NCBI GenBank assembly: GCA_031278935.1
Contig: JAITJK010000147.1
Span: 1 to 9,997, forward strand
DNA: 9,997 bases
DNA from: Spirochaetaceae bacterium
Lineage (GTDB): Bacteria; Spirochaetota; Spirochaetia; Treponematales; Breznakiellaceae
Direction of reading: 5' to 3'
Shown here: piece after piece, positions 1-6,587 of the stretch
How the letters are laid out: each line of letters starts with the position of its first letter
How positions within the stretch are numbered: the first letter of the stretch is position 1
Translations under genes and position numbers: made by a program
Notes under the pieces: generated by a model
Database searches by the model: none
Told to the model about the DNA's origin: nothing
Seen by the model: only the letters and a program-made list of their open reading frames with translations

Positions 1-138
1 CGCCGTTTCCTGCCGTTTGGGCCGCTGGGGATGCAGGGGAAAACAATCTCCCCACCGACTTTCCAATAGCTCATCCACCTCATGAAACAGCGCTTCCAAG
101 GTATCCGTAAAAACTTTCAGTTTGGGATGCATACACAT
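1..138 (-). CDS. Partial hypothetical protein, N-terminal 46 residues
   Basis: An open minus-strand frame runs from the ATG at 138 off the left edge of the window. It begins MCMHPKLKVFTDTLEALFHE and continues through VDELLESRWGD to PLHPQRPKRQETA. The start at 138 is preferred because AAGGAT lies 7 bases upstream on the minus strand; a second in-frame ATG at 132 would be too far from it. The residues suggest an amphipathic acidic helix followed by a proline-rich segment. The RWGD..PLHPxRPKR stretch reminds me of conserved uncharacterised spirochaete proteins, but that is memory and not a search result. The gene is divergent from the ATP-grasp operon. No function can be assigned. Confidence 0.5.
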   Translation of the reverse strand, partial: MCMHPKLKVFTDTLEALFHEVDELLESRWGDCFPLHPQRPKRQETA

Positions 139-264
139 AGTTCTATCCTTATCATACCATGACTTCGCTGGGAAGATGGTCCCTCAGAGGAGGTCTGACC
201 CCAGCACGGGGCAGGCGGCGCGCGGCCTGCTCTCTAATCCCAGGGCATGAAATTTACCGCAACA

Positions 265-279
265 GTAGGTTATTCCTAC
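265..279. repeat. Small inverted repeat followed by a T-run
   Basis: GTAGG (265-269) and CCTAC (275-279) form a perfect 5-bp inverted repeat around a TTATT loop, and TTTTT follows at 281-285. The stem is too short for a confident intrinsic terminator, and no plus-strand gene ends just upstream. It could be an operator half-site pair or a weak hairpin. It lies about 25 bases upstream of the predicted -35 box of the ATP-grasp operon. Confidence 0.2.
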
Positions 280-303
280 ATTTTTGTATAGTTTGTAGTA
301 TGC

Positions 304-333
304 TTGACAAAATTGTACATAGTTGTATATAAT
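304..333 (+). promoter_or_regulatory. Predicted sigma-70-type promoter of the ATP-grasp operon
   Basis: TTGACA at 304-309 and TATAAT at 328-333 match both consensus boxes, separated by 18 bases. Transcription would be expected to start around 339-341, at or next to the ATG at 341. No purine-rich ribosome binding site precedes either candidate ATG (332 or 341). The promoter therefore predicts a leaderless or nearly leaderless mRNA. The match to consensus is directly visible; its activity is inferred. Confidence 0.55.
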
Positions 334-340
334 GAAAACC

Positions 341-1675
341 ATGAAGGACTTACTTGAACAGCAGGATGCTGTAAATAAATGGCTGGACCGCTATGGGGTG
401 CGCTTCGGGGTCTATAAAAACGGCGTGTTTAACGAACAGCTCTTCCCTTTTGACCCTATCCCACGGGTCATTCCCGCCAAGGAATGGGAATTCGTCGAGA
501 AGGGACTGGTCCAGCGGGCAGGGGCTTTGAACGCCTTCCTGGCGGATATCTACGGGGATAAGCGAATCGTGCGGGACGGCGTGATACCAGAGGAATTTAT
601 CTATTCTTCCAAGGGCTACCTGGTGCAGTGCGAGGGAATCACCCCGGCCAAAAAGATCTATAACCATATCTCCGGTATAGACCTGGTGCAGGAAGAGGAC
701 GGGTCGTGGATCGTGCTGGAGGATAACCTACGCATCCCTTCCGGCGCGTCCTATCCCATCATCGCCCGGGATATAACCCGAAGAGTGTCCCCGGACACCT
801 TTACCCACAACAAGATTGCGGATAACCGGACCTATCCCAAGCTCCTGGCCGCGCTTATGGACTACGTAAACGTAGGAAACGGCCTCGCGGTGATTTTAAC
901 CCCTGGACGGTACAACTCGGCTTTCTTCGAACATTCCTTTCTCGCGGAAAGAACCGGCGCAACCTTGGCCTTTCCCGAAGACCTGGTGGTGGAAGACGGC
1001 GTGGTGTACTACAAGGGCCTGTTCGGCGAGCGGGAACGGGCCGGGGTGATCTACCGCCGGGTCGCCGACGAGTATCTGGACCCCCTGGTCTTTGAAAGCT
1101 CCTCCCTCCTGGGGGTGCCGAACATCATGCAGGCTTACCGCAAGGGCAACGTGGCCCTGATTAACGCGGTGGGGAATGGCATCGCGGACGACAAAGGGCT
1201 TTGCTATTTTGTCCCTAAAATGGTAGAATACTACCTCGGTGAGAAGGGGCTGCTCAAAAACGCGCCGACCTACCTCCCCTATTATGAAGAGGACAAGAAG
1301 TACGTGCTTTCCAACCTGGAAAAACTGGTCATTAAGGACGTAGCCGAGGCGGGCGGTTATGGCGTAATGTTTGGCAGCAATCTTACCAAAGAAAAACGCG
1401 CTGACTTAAAGCGCCTTATCGAAACCGAGCCCCGGCGCTGGATTGCCCAGGAAGTGGTGCAGTTCCGGGACATGGATATCCTGGCCAACGGGGCGGACGG
1501 TACGCCCCAGTGCCGGGTTCCGCGCAAGGCAGACCTCAGGGCTTTTGTGCTCATTGGGGATGCTATTACGGTATGGCCGAGCGGGCTTACCCGTTTTGCC
1601 CGGGACGCCGACTCGTATGTGGTGAATTCTTCCCAGGGCGGCGGTTTTAAGGATACCTGGGTGGAAAAGGAGTAG
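341..1675 (+). CDS. Circularly permuted ATP-grasp family protein
   Basis: This is a member of the circularly permuted ATP-grasp family (COG2308 type; older names DUF404/DUF407), predicted to use ATP to join a carboxylate to an amine. From the ATG at 341 it has 444 residues, slightly shorter than the usual 470-500 because the N-terminal extension is missing. Family landmarks in order: FPFDPIPRVIP near 35-45, ALNAFLADIYGD near 62-73, EDNLRIPSG near 127-135, LTPGRYNSAFFEH near 186-198, VIYRRVADEYLDPL near 236-249, NVALINAVGNGIADDK near 270-285, IKDVAEAGGYG near 331-341, WIAQEV near 367, DLRAFVL near 398 and GLTRFA near 415. ATG 332 and TTG 323 are also in frame, but 332 lies inside the predicted -10 box and neither has an SD. 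A TAG at 320-322 rules out an earlier start. It is the first gene of a five-gene operon with the alpha-E, transglutaminase-like and AstE-like genes. Substrate unknown. Confidence 0.9.
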   Translation: MKDLLEQQDAVNKWLDRYGVRFGVYKNGVFNEQLFPFDPIPRVIPAKEWEFVEKGLVQRAGALNAFLADIYGDKRIVRDGVIPEEFIYSSKGYLVQCEGITPAKKIYNHISGIDLVQEEDGSWIVLEDNLRIPSGASYPIIARDITRRVSPDTFTHNKIADNRTYPKLLAALMDYVNVGNGLAVILTPGRYNSAFFEHSFLAERTGATLAFPEDLVVEDGVVYYKGLFGERERAGVIYRRVADEYLDPLVFESSSLLGVPNIMQAYRKGNVALINAVGNGIADDKGLCYFVPKMVEYYLGEKGLLKNAPTYLPYYEEDKKYVLSNLEKLVIKDVAEAGGYGVMFGSNLTKEKRADLKRLIETEPRRWIAQEVVQFRDMDILANGADGTPQCRVPRKADLRAFVLIGDAITVWPSGLTRFARDADSYVVNSSQGGGFKDTWVEKE

Positions 1676-1679
1676 TGGT

Positions 1680-2348
1680 ATGGAACAAATTTCTGGGGGT
1701 ACGGCTAACAGTCTCTTTTGGCTTGGGCGGTATATGCAGCGGGTATATACGATCCTCCACTTTTTCGAGAAATTTCGCGACCAGATTATCGAGTCCCCGG
1801 AGGATTACAAGGAATTCTGTGTCAAACTAGGGGTACAAGAGGACAAATACGCCTCGGCTTCGGACTTCATGGCCCGGATTCTGTACGATAAGGATGACGG
1901 CAATTCCCTGTTCGCCGCGCTGAAATGCGCCTTTAATAACGCCATCATGGTGCGGGACCTCACCAAGAGCGACATCTTTTCCTATGTCCAGCTCGCGGTG
2001 GACAAAATCGAAGAATGTGCGGCGAAAAACGCCGACATTAACGACTTGCAGGGGGTTGCGGACAGCGCCATGGCCTTTTGGGGCGCTGTGGACGAGCGGA
2101 TTTTCAACCGGGAGACCCGGGACATGATAAAGGCGGGCTGGTTTCTTGAAGACCTGGACCTGCACGTCCGCTTTGATTATCCCTTTTGGCGCCTTAAAGG
2201 GATGCTGAACCGCCTTGAATTCCGGGTTACCAATAACCCGCATCTTTTTGATGTGGGCAAGTTCCTGGAGTTGAAGGAGGCCCTAGCCGAGCCGGGCATC
2301 AACCGGGACAACGTCTTGTATTTAATATCGGTTCTCTTTAGACTGTAG
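1680..2348 (+). CDS. Short alpha-E domain protein (DUF403 type)
   Basis: A helical protein of 222 residues. The opening ANSLFWLGRYMQRVYTILHFF matches the start of the alpha-E family (usually A-x-S-L-x-W-x-G-R-Y-x-E-R), which nearly always sits beside circularly permuted ATP-grasp genes. An aromatic and acidic helix pattern continues through FWGAVDERIFNRETRDMI, the usual place of the FF..G...ER motif. The protein ends in LISVLFRL. Family members are typically around 300 residues, so this one is roughly a third shorter, which may mean missing helices or a divergent subfamily. The start is supported by AAAGGAG 7 bases before the ATG, placed inside the last codons of the ATP-grasp gene. The expected Glu of the R-x-x-E-R motif is Q here (RYMQR). 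Biochemical role unknown; presumed helper of the ATP-grasp enzyme. Confidence 0.78.
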   Translation: MEQISGGTANSLFWLGRYMQRVYTILHFFEKFRDQIIESPEDYKEFCVKLGVQEDKYASASDFMARILYDKDDGNSLFAALKCAFNNAIMVRDLTKSDIFSYVQLAVDKIEECAAKNADINDLQGVADSAMAFWGAVDERIFNRETRDMIKAGWFLEDLDLHVRFDYPFWRLKGMLNRLEFRVTNNPHLFDVGKFLELKEALAEPGINRDNVLYLISVLFRL

Positions 2349-2350
2349 GT

Positions 2351-3145
2351 ATGAGTCGCGCTTTTTACACCTACCGCTGGACCGTTTCTTTTTCTCGCCC
2401 CGTAAGGGGCCATAGTTTTCTCCTGCGCTGCACGCCGGCGCATAACCATTTTCAGCACGTCGAAAGCTCTAGCCGTGCAGTTTTTTACAACCCCCAAGGG
2501 GAGCGCTCGACTCTTTTCTTGGCGGAAGACTGTTTTGGAAACATCGTGTACAGCGGCCTTATAAACCAGGACCACGATTATTTTGAGGTTCGTACCGAAG
2601 GGGAGGTAGAGCTTGCCCCGGAGTATCTGATTCCGGATATGTATCCGAATCATGTTTTTCTCTACGAAACAGACCTCACCCAGGCGGGGGAGGCCGTACT
2701 GCGGCTTCTGGATGAGGCGGCCCTGGACGACCGGGCGTCTGAGGGCGAAAAGGCCCTGGTCCTCTGCGAGGCGGCCCACCGCGCGGTCAGTTATACCCCA
2801 GGAGAAACCGGGACGGGCACCTCTGCGGAGGAAGCCCTGCGAACCGGACGCGGGGTATGCCAGGATTTTGCCCATATTCTTATCAGCCTCCTGCGGAAAA
2901 AAAGTATCAGCGCCCGGTATGTTACGGGCTTTATCGAGGGAGAGGGCGCGACCCACGCCTGGGTTGAGTACCATGACGGCGCCGCTTGGCGGGCGCTGGA
3001 TCCCACCCATAACCGGAGCGTCCGCTCCTCCTACGTCAAGTTGTCCCACGGCCGGGATTTTGCCGATTGTTCCATAGAACGGGGGATCTTCACTGGGGCC
3101 GCAGGACAAACCATGGAGGTCAGTGTAAAGGTAAAAATAAGCTAA
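2351..3145 (+). CDS. Transglutaminase-like cysteine protease-fold protein
   Basis: A 264-residue protein of the bacterial transglutaminase-like superfamily found with alpha-E and circularly permuted ATP-grasp genes. Residues 1-105 form the N-terminal beta-rich region usual in this group. The papain-like core follows with an intact catalytic triad: Cys170 in GRGVCQDFAH, His202 in THAWVEY and Asp217 in ALDPTHN. The C-terminal strand ends in MEVSVKVKIS. No signal peptide or membrane segment is visible, so it is probably cytoplasmic. Relatives are thought to cleave or transfer amide bonds; whether this one acts as a peptidase or a crosslinker cannot be told from sequence. The start lies 2 bases after the alpha-E stop with no clear SD, which implies translational coupling. 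A long open frame exists on the opposite strand here, but it has no family features and is judged a shadow. Confidence 0.88.
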   Translation: MSRAFYTYRWTVSFSRPVRGHSFLLRCTPAHNHFQHVESSSRAVFYNPQGERSTLFLAEDCFGNIVYSGLINQDHDYFEVRTEGEVELAPEYLIPDMYPNHVFLYETDLTQAGEAVLRLLDEAALDDRASEGEKALVLCEAAHRAVSYTPGETGTGTSAEEALRTGRGVCQDFAHILISLLRKKSISARYVTGFIEGEGATHAWVEYHDGAAWRALDPTHNRSVRSSYVKLSHGRDFADCSIERGIFTGAAGQTMEVSVKVKIS

Positions 3146-3147
3146 AG

Positions 3148-4092
3148 ATGATAAAAACCATCGTTTCTGAAGAACTGCCGGTATGCGAGCTTCTGGAAAT
3201 TAAGAAAAACATCATCCAAGGCGAGCGAAGCGGTCCGCGCCTTTGCGTCGTTACGGGCACTCACGGGGACGAGCTTGAGGGACAGTTTGTCTGTTTTGAG
3301 CTTGCCCGGCTCTTATATCAAAATGTACAGCACCTGTGTGGCAACGTGGAGATTTACCCCGCCCTAAATCCCCTGGGGGTGGATTCGATAAGCCGGGGCT
3401 TCCCCGGTTTTGACCTGGACATGAACCGGATTTTCCCGGGACTGCGGGGCGGTCATATCGCGGAGAACACGGTGTACGCAATTCTTGAGGACTTAAGTGG
3501 CGCGGACCTGGTATTGGACATTCATTCCAGCAATATTTTCTTGAACGAGGTCATGCAGGCCCGGATAAGCAGCGATTTTGCCGAGGGCTTGATTCCCTAC
3601 GCGCAGCTTTTAAACATCGACTTCATCTGGATCCACGACGCGGTTACGGTGCTCCAATCCACCTTGGCCCATTCCCTCAATTCCCGGGGTACCAAGACTA
3701 TTGTCGTAGAAATGGGTATTGGTATGCGGATCACCCGCGCTTATGGCGAGCGCCTGGTGAAAGGGATCTTCGCGTTGATGCGCCGCCTGGGTATGTGGGA
3801 CGCGCCGCCTGCGGCGGAGGACACGGTGTCCAAGCCGATACTCTCCACGGAGGGCGAGGTCCTGTTCATCAACGCGGAATGTTCCGGGGTGATAATCCCT
3901 GAGGCGGAACATTCTTCCCTCATCAAGAAGGGACAGGGTTTATGTAAAATCGTCTCGCCTTTTGAGGGCAAGATCCTACAGGACGTACATTCACAGGCGG
4001 ACGGTTTTTTGTTCACCATGCGTACCTATCCTATTGTATACGAAGGTTCCCTGATTGCGCGTATTTTTAGGGCCCGCAGGGGTGGGGAATGA
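3148..4092 (+). CDS. AstE/AspA-family zinc hydrolase, catalytically intact
   Basis: A 314-residue member of the succinylglutamate desuccinylase/aspartoacylase family, zinc carboxypeptidase-like enzymes that hydrolyse an amide bond next to a carboxylate. The zinc site is complete: His39 and Glu42 in TGTHGDELEG and His126 in LVLDIHSS. The substrate-carboxylate region NPLGVDSISR (74-83) and DLDMNRIFPG (89-98) is present, and Glu188 in VVEMG fits the general base. Residues from about 230 to the end form the small beta domain typical of the family. The ATG at 3148 is chosen because it lies 2 bases after the preceding stop and gives the normal N-terminus; a longer in-frame extension would overlap the transglutaminase gene. 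The SD is weak. Context suggests it trims or releases the product made by the ATP-grasp enzyme. The actual substrate is unknown. Confidence 0.88.
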   Translation: MIKTIVSEELPVCELLEIKKNIIQGERSGPRLCVVTGTHGDELEGQFVCFELARLLYQNVQHLCGNVEIYPALNPLGVDSISRGFPGFDLDMNRIFPGLRGGHIAENTVYAILEDLSGADLVLDIHSSNIFLNEVMQARISSDFAEGLIPYAQLLNIDFIWIHDAVTVLQSTLAHSLNSRGTKTIVVEMGIGMRITRAYGERLVKGIFALMRRLGMWDAPPAAEDTVSKPILSTEGEVLFINAECSGVIIPEAEHSSLIKKGQGLCKIVSPFEGKILQDVHSQADGFLFTMRTYPIVYEGSLIARIFRARRGGE

Positions 4093-5009
4093 AAAGAGAG
4101 TTATTGTTTGAACTTGCCTCACCGTACCGTTGTGATTTTAGGATACAGGCCTTTCGTTTTGGTGAGGGCGATCATGCAGCGGCTATCGTGGGCGCCATAC
4201 GGGGCGATGAACTGCAACAGTTGTTTATCTGTTCCCAGTTGATAAAGAATTTATCTACTATAGAAGCCCAGGGACTTTTAAGTCCGGGGCACGAGATTCT
4301 GGTGATTCCCCAGGTCAATCATTATTCCCTAAACATTAGCAAACGATTCTGGGCTATGGACGGGACGGACATCAACCGGATGTTTCCCGGCTATGACAAA
4401 GGGGAGACCACCCAGCGTATTGCGGCGGCGCTGTTTGAGGCGGTGCGAGGCTACACCTACGGCATACAGCTTGCGTCTTTTTATCTGCACGGCGATTTTA
4501 TTCCCCATGTGCGCCAGTTAAAAACCGGATACGAAGATGTGGAGAAGGCGAAACAGTTCGGCCTTCCCTATGTGGTACTCCGGGAGCCGAGTTCTTTTGA
4601 TACGGTTACGCTGAATTACAACTGGCAGATTTTCGAGACCAAAGCCTTTTCCGTATATTCCGGGGACACTGAGGAAATTAACAAGGATTCGGCGAAAGTC
4701 GCCTGGAACGGGATCCTGCGATTTTTAGCCCGTTCAGGCATCATCAGACATAAACTGCATAACGGTTACGACTCGGTGGTGCTGAACGAAAAGTCTTTGA
4801 CCGGCGTTACGGGAAAACACGGGGGCTTTCTCTACAAAATAAAGAATACCGGGGATTCGGTAAAGAAAGGGGAACTCTTGGCCAAGATTTTAGACCCCTG
4901 CGACGGCAGCGTGTTAAGCGAAATCTTCGCGCCGGTTTCGGGGGACATTTTCTTTTCCCACCGCGCCCCGCTCATCAGTGAGAACATGGTCGTATTCAAG
5001 CTGGCCTAG
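4089..5009 (+). CDS. AstE/AspA-like paralogue with degenerate zinc site
   Basis: A 306-residue protein with the same fold and length as its upstream neighbour, joined to it by a 4-base ATGA overlap. It aligns along its length: AIRGDELQQ against THGDELEG, GTDINRMFPG against DLDMNRIFPG, TKAFSVYSGD against TKTIVVEMGI, and a matching C-terminal beta domain from about 225. Key residues differ. The first zinc His is Arg38, the second is replaced in the GIQLASF stretch (Leu128 by alignment), and the general-base Glu is Tyr190. Only Glu41 and the DxNR motif remain. It is therefore probably not a zinc hydrolase and more likely a structural or regulatory partner of the active copy, perhaps a heterodimer subunit. 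A new chemistry or another metal site cannot be excluded; His134 and His140 lie near the lost ligand. Confidence 0.85.
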   Translation: MKRELLFELASPYRCDFRIQAFRFGEGDHAAAIVGAIRGDELQQLFICSQLIKNLSTIEAQGLLSPGHEILVIPQVNHYSLNISKRFWAMDGTDINRMFPGYDKGETTQRIAAALFEAVRGYTYGIQLASFYLHGDFIPHVRQLKTGYEDVEKAKQFGLPYVVLREPSSFDTVTLNYNWQIFETKAFSVYSGDTEEINKDSAKVAWNGILRFLARSGIIRHKLHNGYDSVVLNEKSLTGVTGKHGGFLYKIKNTGDSVKKGELLAKILDPCDGSVLSEIFAPVSGDIFFSHRAPLISENMVVFKLA

Positions 5010-5016
5010 AAGCGAC

Positions 5017-5250
5017 TTGCCCGGGAGCAGTGAGCCGGTTCTTCCCTCACAGCTTGCTGCCCCGCCGCTTCTTGGTACAGATTCAATTTCCGCACCATTC
5101 ACGGGGGTGATAGAGGCTTTTCGGTTCGGTAAAGGTGAAGCCCGGTTCCTCGATATTGGCCAGGAGGTTGGGGATAGCATGTATTCAACCATTTCGCCGA
5201 AGCGTCTACGCACTGTTTCCCCTCCCGGAAATTGCGATGGCTTAGTATAG
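5017..5250 (+). pseudogene. Possible biotin/lipoyl carrier-like fragment
   Basis: An open frame (TTG at 5017, or GTG at 4978 overlapping the upstream gene) encodes a Pro/Ala-rich stretch and then SISAPFTGVIEAFR, GKGEARFLDIGQEVGDSM, SPKRLRTVS and CDGLV. The order resembles the C-terminal domain of a biotin carboxyl carrier protein: a Pro/Ala linker, then SPMVGTFY, then PxxxPFVEVGxxV, then the biotinyl hairpin. The EAMKM attachment motif is not recognisable; SPKRL stands in its place. No convincing SD or start codon is visible. It may be a decayed carrier gene, a non-biotinylated relative, or a chance frame. Confidence 0.3.
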
Positions 5251-5280
5251 CTACCTACGAAAAAGTAAACGCCGATGCCC

Positions 5281-5310
5281 TTGACTTTTTACGGCATACC
5301 CCGTACCTTA
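5281..5310 (+). promoter_or_regulatory. Weak candidate promoter for the thi operon
   Basis: TTGACT at 5281-5286 resembles a -35 box, with TACCTT about 17 bases downstream as a poor -10 box. It is correctly placed upstream of the riboswitch aptamer. A 7-bp inverted repeat (AAAAAGT with ACTTTTT, 17 bases apart) overlaps the -35 box. The -10 match is only three of six bases, so this is a tentative placement. Confidence 0.2.
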
Positions 5311-5357
5311 AACCCAATACGATTCGAGCGTGAAGGCTTGAATTATTTTTTTGCTGC

Positions 5358-5450
5358 ACCGTATCGGGGTGGCTTTCTGTTTCGTAACAGGATGCCTGAG
5401 ATTACACCCTTTGAACCTGATCCAGATAATGCTGGCGCAGGGAACACGGT
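5358..5450 (+). ncRNA. TPP riboswitch (THI-box) aptamer
   Basis: The conserved THI-box elements are present in order: CGGGGTG at 5365-5371, GCCTGAGA at 5394-5401, ACCCTTTGAACCTGATC at 5406-5422, the P5 hairpin CCAGATAATGCTGG, and GCAGGGAA. P1 closes by pairing ACCGT (5358-5362) with ACGGT (5446-5450). The variable P3 arm has a CTGT/ACAG stem. The RNA binds thiamine pyrophosphate directly and normally lowers expression of thiamin synthesis or uptake genes. It sits in the leader of thiBPQ, which fits exactly. Confidence 0.96.
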
Positions 5451-5454
5451 CCCT
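5439..5454 (+). promoter_or_regulatory. Candidate antiterminator hairpin of the TPP riboswitch
   Basis: AGGGA (5439-5443) can pair with TCCCT (5450-5454) around a 6-base loop. This pairing uses the 3' part of the aptamer, the last base of P1, and bases needed by the terminator stem. It would be excluded when TPP holds P1 closed. It is a small stem, and the switching role is inferred from mutual exclusion only. Confidence 0.4.
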
Positions 5455-5485
5455 CCGGCCATACGCGCCGGAAGCGGGATCTTTT
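5448..5485 (+). terminator. Riboswitch-controlled intrinsic terminator
   Basis: TCCGGC (5454-5459) pairs perfectly with GCCGGA (5467-5472) around a 7-base loop. Below it GGTCCC (5448-5453) pairs with GGGATC (5476-5481), including one G-U, across an AGC bulge. TTTT follows at 5482-5485. The lower stem overlaps P1 of the aptamer, and the hairpin lies 58 bases before the thiB start, leaving the thiB SD free. This points to control by transcription termination and not by hiding the SD. The U-run is short. Confidence 0.6.
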
Positions 5486-5543
5486 GGGTTCATCATCATC
5501 CATAAAAACAGGCCACACCGATCCGATGCAAGGAGGATTCACT

Positions 5544-6587
5544 ATGGGGAAGGGGAAGAACTATGCCCTTCTGGGATTAGGGGCCCTGCTGGGGCTTCTC
5601 CCGGCAGTTCCGGGGTATGCTAAGGCAAGCCAGGAAAAAACGCCTGAACCCGGACCTTCGGAAGTCGTGGTGTGGACCTACGATTCCTTTAATTCTGAAT
5701 GGGGACCGGGGCCTGAAGCGGCAAAACGGTTTTTCGAGGAAACCGGCATCACCCTTACCTGGGTGAGCCACGGAGATGCGGGGGAACTCTTGTCCCGACT
5801 GCTTCTGGAAGGCCCCAAGGCAGATGCGGACGTCATCCTCGGCTTGGATCAGAACCTCGCGGAACGGGCCCTCGCCTCAGGGTTGTTGGAAGCCTATAAG
5901 CCTTCCGGGGCGGATCGGATCATCCCCGGCCTGGCCTTTGACCGCAGCTACCGCCTGATCCCGCTGGATTATAGCTACTTCGCCATCGTCTATGACGCGG
6001 AACGGGTGCCAGAGCCGCCCCAGAGCCTAGAAGACCTGACCGCTGAGGCCTACGAGCATAAGCTCATTCTCATGGACCCCCGGACCTCTTCCCCCGGGCT
6101 GGGGTTCCTCGCCTGGACCATGGATGTGTACGGGGCGGATTGGAAAGCCTATTGGCGCCGCCTCGCCCCTTCGATTTTAACTATCGCCGACGGGTGGAGT
6201 TCCGGGTACGGGCTTTTTACCGCCGGAGAAGCCCCGCTGGTGCTTTCATACACCACAAGCCCCGGGTATCATCTGGAATATGAAGGAAGCGAACGGTATC
6301 AAGCGGCGCTTTTTACCCAGGGCCACCCCCTTCAAATCGAGGTGGCAGGTCTTTTGGCCGCGGGAACGCACAAAGAAGAAGGCAAAAAGTTCCTGGACTT
6401 TATGCTCTCTTCCTCGTTTCAGCAGCTTATCCCCCTGACCAACTGGATGTACCCGGTCATGGACATCCCCCTGCCCGATTCCTTCCGGATCAATCCAAAA
6501 AGTGAAACCTCCCGGTACCCGGCGACGCCCACCCAGGAGGACCTCACTGAATGGGCGTCCCTTATGACCCAGATCCAAGGCCGGTGA
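5544..6587 (+). CDS. thiB: Thiamine/TPP ABC transporter substrate-binding protein
   Basis: A periplasmic thiamin-binding protein of 347 residues (E. coli ThiB/TbpA has 327). It opens with a signal peptide: Lys-rich start, hydrophobic core around 7-22 and a likely cleavage after GYA near 26. There is no lipobox Cys. Family motifs are clear: VVWTYDSFNSEWGPGP (42-57), SRLLLEGPKADADVILGLDQN (partly 84-104), the IADGWSSGYG aromatic region (214-223), VLSYTTSP (233-240) and LTNWMYPV (298-305). The tyrosine and tryptophans in these motifs match the thiamin pocket of the family. The ATG at 5544 has a strong AAGGAGG 7 bases upstream. A longer in-frame extension upstream would run through the terminator region and is rejected. 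TPP repression through the upstream riboswitch is expected. Confidence 0.95.
   Translation: MGKGKNYALLGLGALLGLLPAVPGYAKASQEKTPEPGPSEVVVWTYDSFNSEWGPGPEAAKRFFEETGITLTWVSHGDAGELLSRLLLEGPKADADVILGLDQNLAERALASGLLEAYKPSGADRIIPGLAFDRSYRLIPLDYSYFAIVYDAERVPEPPQSLEDLTAEAYEHKLILMDPRTSSPGLGFLAWTMDVYGADWKAYWRRLAPSILTIADGWSSGYGLFTAGEAPLVLSYTTSPGYHLEYEGSERYQAALFTQGHPLQIEVAGLLAAGTHKEEGKKFLDFMLSSSFQQLIPLTNWMYPVMDIPLPDSFRINPKSETSRYPATPTQEDLTEWASLMTQIQGR

Noticed and set aside
201..239. GC-rich imperfect palindromes near 201-226 as a terminator
   Set aside because: The arms are short, one has a central G-G mismatch, and no T-run follows. No gene ends beside them.
2177..3109. Long open frame of about 310 codons on the minus strand opposite the transglutaminase gene
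   Set aside because: The plus strand here encodes an intact catalytic triad and family motifs. The minus translation is rich in Gly/Arg/Pro with no recognisable domain, as expected of a shadow in GC-rich DNA.
3067..3147. Upstream extension of the first AstE-like gene to about 3067
   Set aside because: It would overlap the end of the transglutaminase gene by nearly 80 bases. The ATG at 3148, 2 bases after that stop, gives the normal family N-terminus.
5484..5543. Upstream extension of thiB
   Set aside because: It lies in the terminator T-run and leader. The ATG at 5544 has a strong SD and is followed by a normal signal peptide.
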